Part shown: piece by piece, positions 49,401 to 60,000 of the stretch
Numbering within the stretch: position 1 is the stretch's first letter
How the letters are laid out: every line of letters starts with the position of its first letter
Assembly: GCA_951217055.1 (NCBI GenBank)
Contig: OX578281.1
Coordinates: forward strand, 61,754,043 to 61,818,042
Reading direction: 5' to 3'
DNA: 64,000 nucleotides
Origin: Gerris lacustris
Taxonomy: Eukaryota; Arthropoda; Insecta; Hemiptera; Gerridae
Notes under the pieces: generated by a model
The model's database searches: none
Told to the model about the DNA's origin: nothing
Seen by the model: only the letters and a program-made list of their open reading frames with translations
Position numbers and translations under genes: made by a program

Positions 49401-50621
49401 ATTTGGTTGTTGATGATATTGCTAATGCAGCTATTGCTATCCTGAGCGTACCTCCAAATGTCATTGTAAGCAGCGCTTCTTATACACTAATTAATTTTAT
49501 TTCTTTTCAATGTTTAATCCATTTCTAGATTGAGTTTCAGACAACAGTGAATATTTAAATCTCGTGTATATCTCTCCGTCAATAGGTTTTTTTTCCAACC
49601 AAGCAGTGTACCGTCCAAGGGATCCTCATGGGCATGCGCAATGAATAAAAGCCGTTCCATCCCGACATGTGACAGTGTTTTTTACCCTCCTCCAAACTGT
49701 TCCAGACTGCTCCTCCAAACTGTCCCATGCAAATGATCCCTGCGCGGGTGCGCAGGGATCATTTGCGAACCTTTAACTGTAAGGTCCAAACGATCCTCTG
49801 ACAATACCAAGTACTGGTTTGTATGACATGCTCAGTTATGTCAAATCGTCACACATATCAACAGGAAGGTTCCCTAACTGTTGGGTTTTCTTGAATGTTT
49901 TTAATACGGTGCGAAGTATAGTCCTAAACCCGCAAATGTTAGAGCATGAGTACAAAACCAGTCCCATATGATTCCCCAACAATCTGCAGGACTGCAACAC
50001 GGGACGGTAACCCTAATTATGTCCGTTAATGTGATTATCTGTCACCCGCAAAGTTAAGCAGAGCCATACCATTTTTTAATCATTTAATTTTAATTTTTTT
50101 TTTTTTTGTTAACTTCAAAACAAAGACTCCAATTGTATCTGTTTTTATTAAGTTTTGATTATTTTTTTATTTATTTTTTTTTTTTAAATAAACATGGATA
50201 TACTAATAAGTCAATTATGACTAATAAATAATGTGCATACACTGGAGCCAACTCAGGGTACTTTGGACCTCCCTCTATTATCCTATTAAGAATACTTAAA
50301 TATATATAAAGTTAATTTTAAATTACAGGAGCACTCATTTTTTTCTCTTAAAAAAAAAAAAAAAAAAAAAAAAAACAGAAAAAAAGCTATATAATAAAAT
50401 TTCAATAAAGCTATTTTTTTCTGGAACCATCAATTTCTGCTGTCCTGCACATAACAACTGCATTTTGCAGTATACATTTATTTACTTCTATTTAATGTAT
50501 TTTTTTCATTATTGTGAAGTATAAGTTGAATGCAAATATTAAAAATAGAACTTCATCTAATAATTCTGTTAATATTTAGATTTCGGAACTGACGATAAAG
50601 CCTCAAGGTGAAAAAATGTGA
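46361..50621 (+). CDS. classical short-chain dehydrogenase/reductase, DHRS11-like (complete, 6 exons)
   Basis: Exons 46361-46492, 47013-47178, 47344-47476, 48598-48727, 49325-49465 and 50580-50621 join to 247 residues, the normal length for a classical SDR. The protein opens MEKWSGLVAVVTGASSGIGK with the Rossmann glycine motif at residues 12-19. ARR at 38-40 suggests NADP(H) preference. CDIS, NNAG (88-91), an NVFG Asn (113), Ser (146) and YSCSK (Tyr159, Lys163) give the N-S-Y-K catalytic set, followed by SLSPGVVE. The ending ISELTIKPQGEKM fits insect farnesol-dehydrogenase/DHRS11-like members. It is a cytosolic NADP(H) oxidoreductase; the substrate cannot be read from sequence. The ATG follows a pyrimidine-rich acceptor at 46338, so an untranslated 5' exon probably lies upstream. 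An AATAAA sits at 50760. Confidence 0.93.
46543..46985 (+). repeat. dispersed TCTGTCTGTC-family repeat
   Basis: Lies in SDR intron 1 and is closely similar to 60923-61374: tctgtcgctcaatttttacg, catataagtttcaac, then the common end gaagctatgtgccacac. Confidence 0.72.
47013..47178 (+). CDS. SDR exon 2
   Basis: A 166-nt exon between ttgtttatag and gtatac. Encodes residues 45-99 including CDIS and NNAG, plus one base of the following Asp codon. Confidence 0.92.
47344..47476 (+). CDS. SDR exon 3
   Basis: A 133-nt exon between gatttttcag and gtaaat. Encodes DVKIEEWKNIFNTNVFG through VQIININ; the last two bases join T of the next exon to make Ser144. Confidence 0.92.
47994..48265. repeat. inverted repeat in SDR intron 3
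   Basis: taataaaactgtctcttcac ... gcttttagccttcataaa at 47994-48070 is mirrored by cttatgaaggctaaaaactg ... gtggagagacagttttatta at 48200-48265. Arms are about 70 bp. A third partial copy follows near 48370-48460. Confidence 0.75.
48598..48727 (+). CDS. SDR exon 4, active site
   Basis: A 130-nt exon between atggttcag and gtatgc. Encodes VSGQYMLPMTNMMVYSCSKH, holding catalytic Ser146, Tyr159 and Lys163, and ends NVRVS. Confidence 0.93.
49325..49465 (+). CDS. SDR exon 5
   Basis: A 141-nt phase-0 exon between aacag and gtaagc. Encodes SLSPGVVEKEEIQETGLIKD through DDIANAAIAILSVPPNVI, the C-terminal substrate-loop region. Confidence 0.92.
49466..50579 (+). other. SDR intron 5 (1.1 kb)
   Basis: Contains a GC-rich segment around 49600-49810 with a perfect 17-bp-arm hairpin (49729-49766) and poly(T)/poly(A) runs at 50096-50110 and 50347-50376. 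No other gene was seen. Confidence 0.75.
49729..49766. repeat. perfect 17-bp-arm hairpin in SDR intron 5
   Basis: gcaaatgatccctgcgc, a gggt loop, then the exact inverted complement. It is more GC-rich than its surroundings. Confidence 0.9.
50580..50621 (+). CDS. SDR exon 6, C-terminus
   Basis: A short terminal coding exon after gttaatatttag: ISELTIKPQGEKM then TGA at 50619-50621. The ELTIKP ending is typical of the family and continues PPNVI in phase. Confidence 0.9.
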   Translation: MSELTIKPQGEKM

Positions 50622-50759
50622 AGAGATCAATTACCTGAACCACTTGAAAATTTAAAGAAAATAAACATGAATTTTAAATTACAAATTAAAACCATAAATG
50701 CCTCATTGATATAATATGTAATTTTTATTATTTATAATATTATTATTGGAAAATGTAAT

Positions 50760-50765
50760 AATAAA
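50760..50765 (+). terminator. polyadenylation signal candidate for the SDR gene
   Basis: AATAAA lies 139 bases after the stop codon. Such hexamers are common by chance in DNA this AT-rich. Confidence 0.45.
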
Positions 50766-51619
50766 ACAACAAAGATAAAAGTTTGATAATTATTTTGATT
50801 TCATTTTTGTTTTTAAGTAATAATAAAAGATTTAAGATATTCAACAAGAATATATTTTAATTTGGAATTATAGCTTTTTTATATTCCTTTGCCTTTTAAT
50901 TCAAATTTACAATTTTAATTGTAATTCATTAATATAGATTTGAGATATTAGATAATTATCTAAAATTGATGAATTTTATAAAAAAAAAAATCTGAAATAT
51001 ATATTTATTGAATATTGAGAAAATAGCTAATCATTATGAGTTTATAGTTAAGGAGGATGATTGCAAGAAAATTTGAAGAAAGAGCTGAGTAGTGAGGGAA
51101 AATATTCTTTGCTCTTTACTACAATGGAAGTTATTCTACAGGGAAACTATTCTCGTGGGGGGGGGGGGGAGGGGGGGCCCCGGAAAATTTTGTAAAATAT
51201 AACCCTCTAAAAACGCGTTTTTATGCATTCTGGAGGTAAAATTTATAATAGGGCCCTAAGTAAAGTACCTAACCTAAAGTTTTTATAATGCTGTACATTA
51301 ATTAAGCAAAAGTTAATTCCTATACATTTCTACATTCCCTATAAATTTCAATTTTTAATAAAAGGAATATATTTTTAATAACGACTTCTATACAAATCAA
51401 CGAGTTTATTGAATTATAATTTAAACACAATAAACATTTGTGAAATTATACCATTTTTAATCAGGAAAATGTTAACATAAACATAAACATTGCATAACGA
51501 ATTAACTAAAAGAATCAATTTTATTTTGAATGATTGACTTTAAATAAATAAATAATTAATTGCAGAAATTCACAGTAAAATTTATTATCTCACTAATAAG
51601 GACCAACTATTGTGGTCCA

Positions 51620-51862
51620 TCCAGTGGCGTAACTATGGGCCCGACGGGCCCGCACTGCGGGGGGCCCCCGATGACAGGGGGACCCCCAAATTCAATGTAC
51701 CAATGCCGATGGGGTCCCCTATAAAGAAAACTACCTTGGATGAATTTCTATACTTCTATACCTGATCTGAACGCCGCGAGCTTTTTTTGCTCATCAATTT
51801 TTATTTTGGCGAGGGGCCCCAAAAAGTTCTTGCGGGGGGCCTCCACTAGCTACGCCACAGGT
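51620..51862. mobile_element. hAT-like non-autonomous element (CAGTGGCG ends)
   Basis: The left end CAGTGGCGTAACTATGGGCC and right end tagctacgccacag are inverted. CAGTGGCG-type termini are characteristic of hAT transposons. The interior is G/C-rich with several ggggcccc runs and no transposase. Confidence 0.65.
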
Positions 51863-52061
51863 GACACCCCTCTTAATGGACACTCCTCTATAATGGACAC
51901 CCTCTAAAATGGACACCCCTCTATAATGAACGCTTTTCGAAGTCGAGAAATCATTTTTGGCTCCAAATTTGGCGGCGCAACCCCTCAAAAACTCTGAAAA
52001 ACCATGAAAAAAATTATTTCTCGAAAATGGTTCCGACAATTTTGATTAAAAAATTCTAAAA

Positions 52062-52195
52062 TGAAGTCATTTAAATACGAATCTAACGATATAAGCCGTT
52101 TTCCCGGGAAAAATCTAGTTCCTGAGAAAATAGCTTTAAACGCGAAGGGAGAGAGGCCGGGTTCGATTCCCTGCCGAGGAGGAGCTATTCTCAAT
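52062..52195 (+). repeat. dispersed repeat with B-box-like end, copy 2
   Basis: Matches 45755-45880: aaatacgaatctaacgat, gagaaaatagctttaaac, gccgggttcgattccctgc. Confidence 0.6.
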
Positions 52196-52974
52196 CCTAC
52201 CGACTTTTGCTTTACGAATTTGAACTTTGAATATTGCCACTGCTCTTCCCTTTCGTTATATTTATTTTACATACCCTCATTAACATTATTTAAAATAATG
52301 TTGATATAATACCTATAACAATAAAGTAATATAACAATAATGTTAATATAACAATAAAGTACATGATAGGATGTGATGAATTATGTGCCACACTAATTGG
52401 CAGTCTATTTTTTGGATTTATTCACAATGCCACTACATGTTACTAGAATGACTTATTTAATTTATTTAGAATTACTTATTTTTATTTATGTCCTTATCTA
52501 TTAGATAATGCAGCGTTTTTACTATTAGACCTTTTCTTTCCCTCTTCTATGGATAGCGTACGTTTCTCCCATTTGAAGAAACCGGCGGGAAATAAGGAGC
52601 GGGAACCAATGAAAACTTAAAGTCTTGGCGGGAGTTATTGTCCTTTACCCGCTAATATTTCTCCTACTATGAGCAACAGGCGGGAAAATCATATTATCCA
52701 ATATTCTAAATTTCAACAGATAATGCTCACCTTCAGCGTAAACTTTTTACACAAATTGAATATATTATATCTTAGTTTAAACTGCCATTTTATAAAATTA
52801 CATACCGATGTAATTGAAAATAACTAATGTACAAAATAACTTAGTTTCACCTATTCCATGATATTATAAATGTTTCCTTCAAAATCATGTTTATAAATTT
52901 TTAAAATAAAGTACTCAAATAAATATCAGTTCTTTCGAATTGATTCGATTTAAAACAGCTGTGAAAATATTTAT

Positions 52975-53138
52975 AGCCTTGTTTGCACGGGTCGAGTATT
53001 TTAGTAGAGTAGTTTAGTAATTTAGTACTCGACTCGTTTGGACACTTTGTTTTTTACTAAATTTATATATTCGACACTGACTAAATTACTCGACCATGGC
53101 TACTAATACTAAATTACTCGACCCGTGCAAACAAGGCT
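52975..53138. mobile_element. 164-bp TIR element (MITE)
   Basis: The terminal repeat AGCCTTGTTTGCACGGGTCG (continuing agta) is perfectly inverted at the right end. The interior is made of tttagta/ctcgac variants. No coding. Confidence 0.8.
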
Positions 53139-54604
53139 TAACATCGATATAGTTTAAGAGTACAGTAACGTTAAAAGTAACGTTGAAGCATTGAATATAT
53201 AGATTACGATCACACGAGTATGTGAGTTCAAAACTTCTAAACAAATCTACATTCATAAAATATGACACAATATAAATATGAACTAACTATAAAACAAAAA
53301 TAACTTACAAACTAAATATTGAAAAAATATACGAAAGTCACTACGTACCTTAAAAGCACAATTCCTTTAAGCTGGCATTACCACTGAATAAATATTACTT
53401 TCACATCGTTATTATGTATTATATATACGTAAAAAAACATTAATTGTTTATCTTTAAAAGTAACGGCAAACTAAAATGTCCGGCAAAAACTTAAATTAAA
53501 ACTTTTATACGTTAACTTAAACTAAAAACAATTAAGTATGTTAACAAAATGGCGGATAAAAGAACTGAGGAATAAAAATCTTTACAATAAGATAACTGTT
53601 GCCAAAAGTTAAATTTTCTAAAATAATTATTCTTTTTCATTATTTAATTGGAATATTTTTCTTTCATAAAATATAAAGAATATTTTTTAAATAAGAATGA
53701 TAACACTTATATATTTTTGTTTGTTAAAAATAGGTAATATTATAATCGAAGAAAATAAAATATTTCGCATGCAGGGGTTGTCTACCCTTATTTTTGGATC
53801 AGCTGTTAGGATTTCTTTTTGTTCATTTTTCGTCAAATCTACCACGTCACCATCTATTCGTTTTAGAAAAGTTAAAGTTCGGATTTTTCTTAATTTATTT
53901 AAAGTATTAGATAGTTAAAACAGGTAATTTAATCGTTATTATTTACTTTAAAACAACAACTTCTACAAATACTTTATTTTTAATTAATTTTTGTGTTCTC
54001 TTCTTGTGTTTTCATTTAAGAAAGTGAATTATTCAAGTGGATTTTTTTTAGATTAAAGATGGTTATAATTATTTTTTCTTCAAACGTACAAATAAAAGGA
54101 TGTTAGAGAGGACATCAAAATATCTGAGGTAAGCAAATAATTAAAAAAAATGTTAAATTGTCTAAAATCTATCCAATGAAAATGAGTTTTTATTTAATTT
54201 AGTAAAGTTTTATTTATTTAATAACTAGCGTTATTTAAATATCCGGCGTTACTCGGGCTTTACGCAGTGAAAAGAGCATTAATTTCTTTTTCACAATTGT
54301 CAAAACTTTGATGTATAAAAAGTTGTTCAATTTTATTAATCAAGAAACGGTAATAAATTTGGAAATCCGACGTAAATAGTACATTACGCGACGAGTAAAG
54401 AAGAGGAATTATTCAGAACTATGAGACGCGCATGCGCAATGAATACAAGTACGTAAATAATCACTTTCTACGCATCTAAACAAAGATATAATGTTTATAT
54501 TTCGTATCAATCGTAGATAATAGAACATTACGCGTCGAGTTCGGAAAGTTGCATTTTGCATGCGAGTGTGGAGTTTGCACCCGAGCGACAGCGAGGGTAG
54601 TAAA

Positions 54605-55800
54605 ACCCAGGGCCGCTGAGAGGATTTTCGGGCCCCTGGGGAAGTTACCATCTGGGCCCCTAAATTTTTTTAAAATTTATTGACCAAAACATGAGTTTTA
54701 AGGATTTCTGAGGATAATTTTTTCCTTAGAAGAAAAGATGTATGGTGGGGACGAATTTTGATGTTTAACTAAGATGGGCTAAAAAAAAACATATAATTGA
54801 GTAGTTTTATAGCTGGTAAGTGTCATTAAAAAACCTTCTTTTATACTTTGTAAAGTACATAACATAATATAAATTGTGTGCTAAAATAGCGAGATTAAGA
54901 GAAAACAAATCAAAATAATTAAAAAATATTAATATCAGTATGTCACTATGATTTGTCTGTCAGTTTCTCTTCTATAAATTAACATTGACCATATTGAATA
55001 AGATAAAAGATCTAAGTAACTAAATGAAACCCTAAAATTCAAACTTCCTCATAAAATGATACTCATGACACATTAGGAATAATTTTATGTTCTTCACAAT
55101 CAGTGATGAACTTAGCACTAGGGCCCCTTTGAAGAAATAACGGCGGGGAGTCCGGGGGTTCTCCCCCGGAATTTTTTAAAAAATTTAGGTGGAAAAAGAT
55201 GAGATTTAAGAATTTCTGAGGGCAAGTTTGTCCTGACAGGAAAAGATGTATGGTGGGGACGAATTTCAAATACATGTACTGTTGGTTAAGTTTTGTATTT
55301 GTGTCTGTTTAATTTCCGTTGCGTGAATCAACTTTGCCTCCCAAACTTAGCTAGGGCATTGGGGGCCCTCGCCAAAAAAAAAAAAAAAATCATAAAAAAA
55401 AACTAAAAAAAGTGTTCAGAATTGAATGGGGGTCCCCTTATAATAGTATAGAAGTATAATTCCAAGTTAGATTTTTAATCTCTAATGGGGCCTCTTCCAA
55501 CATTGGTACAAAGATGGTACTTTCATGTTTTTTTTATTTGGGGGCCCCTTGGCTCCGGGGTCCTCCCGCAATTCGGGCCTATAGTTATGCCACTAAATTC
55601 AATATCTATATTACCTTCTTGGTTGTAAAAATCCAGCTCCGCCCCCCAGAGGCCTGGGGCTCCAGGGGGCCCTGGTCTGTGCCTCCCAAACTTAGCTAGG
55701 GCACAGAGGCCCCTCACCAAAAAAAAATTAATTAGAAAAAAAAAATTGCCTTCTAACTGAATGGGGCCCCTTGCATATAGTATAAAAGTATTCATGGTTT
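54605..55800. repeat. cluster of decayed GGGCCC-type repeat fragments
   Basis: Two direct copies of one fragment (54612-54772 and 55100-55266) share ggatttctgagg-like and gatgtatggtggggacgaat text. They are followed by pieces ending ttcgggcctatagttatgcc (near 55593) and cctcccaaacttagctaggg (twice, near 55339 and 55682). A further piece lies at 56525-56680. Confidence 0.6.
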
Positions 55801-56500
55801 TTTAGAGTCCGTAGGCAAAACCAAGGACCCTTATATTTTCCTGCGTGCGTCTGTCCGACCGTCCTCTCGCGTGCTCTCACGGCTACACCTTTCGTCCGAT
55901 CACTTTGAAATTTGGCATGTATGTGTCTTTTACCTGCCCACATATATTAAAAATATAGCGACTTAAAAAAAATATTTTTCAAAAAAATTAGGATAAAAAA
56001 ACTTGAGGGTTAAATTTTTTTTATTTTTTTTCGACACCGTGAGGGGTATCATATGAAAGGGTACGTCGGGCTGATTACAAAAATATATAATTCTTTGGTT
56101 ATAATTTTGATAGGGCGAGCGTAGGCGAGTTTGAAGCGGGTTTGAAACGTCCCCCCCCCCCCCTCTATCTCGCTTATGTGAAGTGCAAAAAATCTGAAAA
56201 AATTCCTGAACATTCTTCCACCAAAAGTAAAGATACCACTTTTTGGAAATTACGAAAAAAATATTATTTTATTTTTTATTGACAAAATACGGTTTTTTAT
56301 AATTATGGTCTTTTCGATGAATTTATATGGTTGTAGTCCGGTTCAGTGGCAAAAAAATACTTTATCAGAGTGTTGAGAATATTAAACCCTTAGAATGGTT
56401 CAAAGTAAGCTTTTTAGCATTTTAAAAAAACACTGTTTAGAAACTTTACAGTTAAACACTATATAGTGTGGCCTACGGACCCTCGCTGTGTGCTGACTAG
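55800..56500 (+). repeat. interspersed repeat with GTCCGTAGGC inverted ends
   Basis: Starts agagtccgtaggcaaaacc and ends gtgtggcctacggaccctc, an inverted pair. Inside are gcgtctgtccgaccgtcc and actttgaaatttggcatg, phrases typical of abundant arthropod interspersed repeats. No coding region. Confidence 0.65.
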
Positions 56501-56777
56501 CACACACTTGACCTGTTTATTTTTATTTGGGGGTACCTGGATACGCCCGCAATTCGGGCCCATAGTTATCCACTAATTACAATATCCATCTTGCCTTTTT
56601 TGGTTATAAAAAACCAGGGCCACCCCCCGGAGGCCCGGGCCCCTGGGCATTTGCCCCCCTTGCCCAGATTGCTAGTGAGAATAATAATTGAGCATTATCC
56701 TTCCAATCTCAGATATTTTAAACAATAGGTTGTTGGCATATTGAGTAAAAAGATACAGTTTTAATATTTAATCAACA

Positions 56778-56783
56778 TTTATT
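56778..56783 (-). terminator. polyadenylation signal candidate for the carboxylesterase
   Basis: Minus-strand AATAAA about 95 bases beyond the stop codon, a normal spacing. Confidence 0.5.
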
Positions 56784-56878
56784 TACATTGGTTGATAAAT
56801 TAAGTAGGAACCGGCGGAGATAATTAAACATGAGTAATAGAAGTTTACTTTTTTTAAATTAAGTCTTTATGTTGAACT

Positions 56879-57059
56879 TTAAAGTTCATCCTTGGGTTGA
56901 TGATGTTGATATAAGTTGGTTGGTAAACTTTCCCAGAAATTGAGCCTATTAGAGTAAAGATGTTTCGAAAGTTCAATACCGTCTGGTGATATTGTTACGT
57001 AAAGTTTACCATTTTCTGATTCGTACCACTGTGACTCATTCTTATCTGGTGTTGGATTT
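56879..57059 (-). CDS. carboxylesterase last exon, KDEL terminus
   Basis: A 181-nt minus-strand exon after tttgtttttag. It encodes NPTPDKNESQWYES through FWESLPTNLY and ends QPKDEL with TAA at 56881-56879. On the minus strand an AATAAA (plus-strand tttatt, 56778-56783) lies about 95 bases downstream. Confidence 0.92.
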
Positions 57060-60000
57060 CTAAAAACAAAAATATAAACCATATTTTAAAAATTGAAGTT
57101 AAACTTGTACATGAAATAAACAACAAGCAACATAAAACTTTTATTTATATAATAACTGAACCTCTTAATGGTATTTTTTTGTGACCATTATTTTTAAATA
57201 ACCACAAAATGGCGTGGAAAATTAAAACCTACTCTTTAATACTTTTCATTTAATACCCCTTTTAACATTTAAAAAAAAAAAAAAAAAAATGTTTCGCGTG
57301 ACATAAATTATCCGCCATATTGGAATCCCTGTTAATGAAATCAAATTTCCATTCTTATTTTTTCTATGACCCAGCTGACAGCACATTTGGCATATTTTTT
57401 TTTTTATATTATTAGTAACAGCTAAACACTATCCGTATATAAGTGTTATATATTTTTGTAATTTACTCTTTAACACCTTTCATTTAATAACCCACTCAAA
57501 ATTTAAAAAAAATATTTGGTTCGCGCGACATGAATTATTGGCCATTTTGAATTTGAACAGCTGATCATTTTGAGTTCATTATATTTTTCCTGTCTGCGCG
57601 TCAAAACGATCTTTAATATTGCAAATTTTCATGTTTTTAACTCTTTTGATTCATAAGTTATTGGAACCGTACAGAGTGACAGACAGACACCAGGAACGAA
57701 ACTATATAAGGGTTTCTCTTTTTGGTTTTTCCAACGAAACCCTAAAAATTGCTTTATAAAATTTAAATTTATAAACGAGACTATAAAAATTAAATAGACT
57801 AGGCTAATAATTAGTAATAATAGCATACCGTTATTTAGGTATGTTAAAGAACGAGGAAGCTATGTGCCACACTAAATGTGGCAGACTATTTTTAATGCTA
57901 CTCATTAATAATTATAACTTTTTCTATATCTTTTACGACAATGCAACATTACGTTATTACAGTTACAGTTACAACAACGAACGAATCAGCCACTCTTCAC
58001 AAATGTACTTATAATCATCAATGAAAAATATGAAGTTCTCTTAGGATTCAAATCATTAGATAAGTTATGTTTAGGTCCTTGATTCAGATGATGTGAATAC
58101 ACCTTCCTATTGGCTATAATCCTCAATAATTTTAACTAAATATAGACTTGTTGACCTTCCTATTGGCTATAATCCTCAATAATTTTAACTAAATATAGAC
58201 TTGTTGATCCAATATTCAAAAATTAGAGTTACAAAATGCACCACTTACCCAGTTTTGGCGAAATTTGTCCACATATCGAGAATCTGTTTAAAGACTTTTT
58301 TGTCCACATCATTAAAATGAATTTTTGAATGGAATTTCGATACTGAAAATAAGTAGAACAATTCGTCTCCATGGGCAACTCCAACTGTAATATGGAAAAA
58401 AGAATAAAGTTACTAATTAGTTCAGATATTACATATTAGTTTTTTTTTGTAATTAATAACATTTTAATAATGATTGCTTTTTAAGCTCAGCTAATTAAGA
58501 ATTAGCACTTTAAGTTCTTAAGTTCAAAAGTGAAGACGTATTAAATAATTGACCGAGTGGAGCAAGGTCTCTGTTTCAACTCGACCCTCAACCATTTGGC
58601 ATTTCGGATGTCTGTCTGTTAATTTTACCCAGTCATGAACAAACAAATTCGATTTTCTTCAAATTTGGCATTGTTGTTCCTTTCTAATCATTAAAAATCT
58701 ATAGACTTCTAAGTATTAAACAGCTTGGTTTTCCGGTGAAATCCGTGTCACGAAATGCTTGAAGTCCGAATTTGCGCTTTCACTACTGGAAGCATCTTCA
58801 GGGGTGTGGTGCATCGTGATGTTCACTTGAAGCAACAACAAACCATACTGACAACTGGAGTGAAAGGCGTATTATACTAGCTTCCTTGAAACGTAGATTA
58901 TACCTGGATTCCCCGGGGGTTACTTGAGTCGGGTTAATCCTTTGTGACCTTTGTTAATCCTTAATGACTCAATCAGGCAGGTGCTGCCTTTGTCGGTGTT
59001 CCGGGAGACGTTTAAAGTCGGGAAGTGTTCGCGGATCACGGCGCCGCCTCTGGCTTTCTGCTTGGCAGAGGTGCTAACCAGAGGTTTCCAGGTTCGGGAA
59101 AGAGTGAATCCATCCTCTTTGTTGAAATTATCTGGTTGTTTCTCAATCTTAATAGCCTCCCTTACCACCCTGCTGTGATACCTGTTGACTGAAGCGAGTA
59201 TACTCATATCTCCTCAAAATTGATGAGATGGCCGGTTTCTTCAGAATGCTGCTCTTTCGTATTCTTGTTGGCGGGTTGAGATCAATCTTCCGGTTTGCCC
59301 GATGTAGTTTTTGCGGCAACTGCAAGGAATTTTGTAAACACCGCTAGTTTTTAGATGAAGGTGGTCTTTTGGCGATTTCAGGAGGCTCCTGATGGTCAAG
59401 TAAGCGTTAAAAGTGGTCCCGATGCCGTGTTTTCGAAGAATCCTGCTTATCTTATCTGTTGTACCTTGGATGTATGGGAGATAAGCATTCCGCTGGTCTT
59501 CCGTCCTTTCTGCTGCAATACGCCGTGCTTCACTCCAGTTGTCAGTGTGTCTTGTTGTTGCTTTAAGTAAACATCACGATGCACTACACCCCTGAAGATG
59601 CTTCCAGTAGTGGAAAAGAAACATTGGACTTAACCCCTTCGTGATGCGGTTTTTACCGTATTACCAGTCTACCCACAGAAACCTACGCGCACCAAGCTAA
59701 AAATATATATTAACCTTAAACTTACTATTGTTATTAATGACAGAGAGACGGAACATCTCCATCGTCTTCTTAGCTTATCCATATTTTTTTTTGTCTACAC
59801 CTAGGAGGTTCAACCCGAAGGCTCAGGTTCTATACCTAAAGACATAGTTACCGTAGAAGGATCCATTGAGGAAATCCGGTAATCGTCCAGCAGGACAGTA
59901 GGGAATCCAGCACATCCACTTGTTATCATAATCATCAGAGTAAAATATTTTTTACTTTCCTGAGATTTGAACCATCCCTGCACATATGAGGTTAATGGCC

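Larger units (their letters stand above)
50622..56878. other. gap between the convergent SDR and carboxylesterase genes
   Basis: 3' UTR-like AT-rich sequence to about 51100, then hAT-like, TIR and GGGCCC-type repeats. The AT-rich stretch 53140-54600 shows no recognisable feature. No further gene seen. Confidence 0.6.

Noticed and set aside
59355..59570. 71-codon plus-strand ORF
   Set aside because: Antisense shadow of the Penelope-like RT tail on the minus strand.
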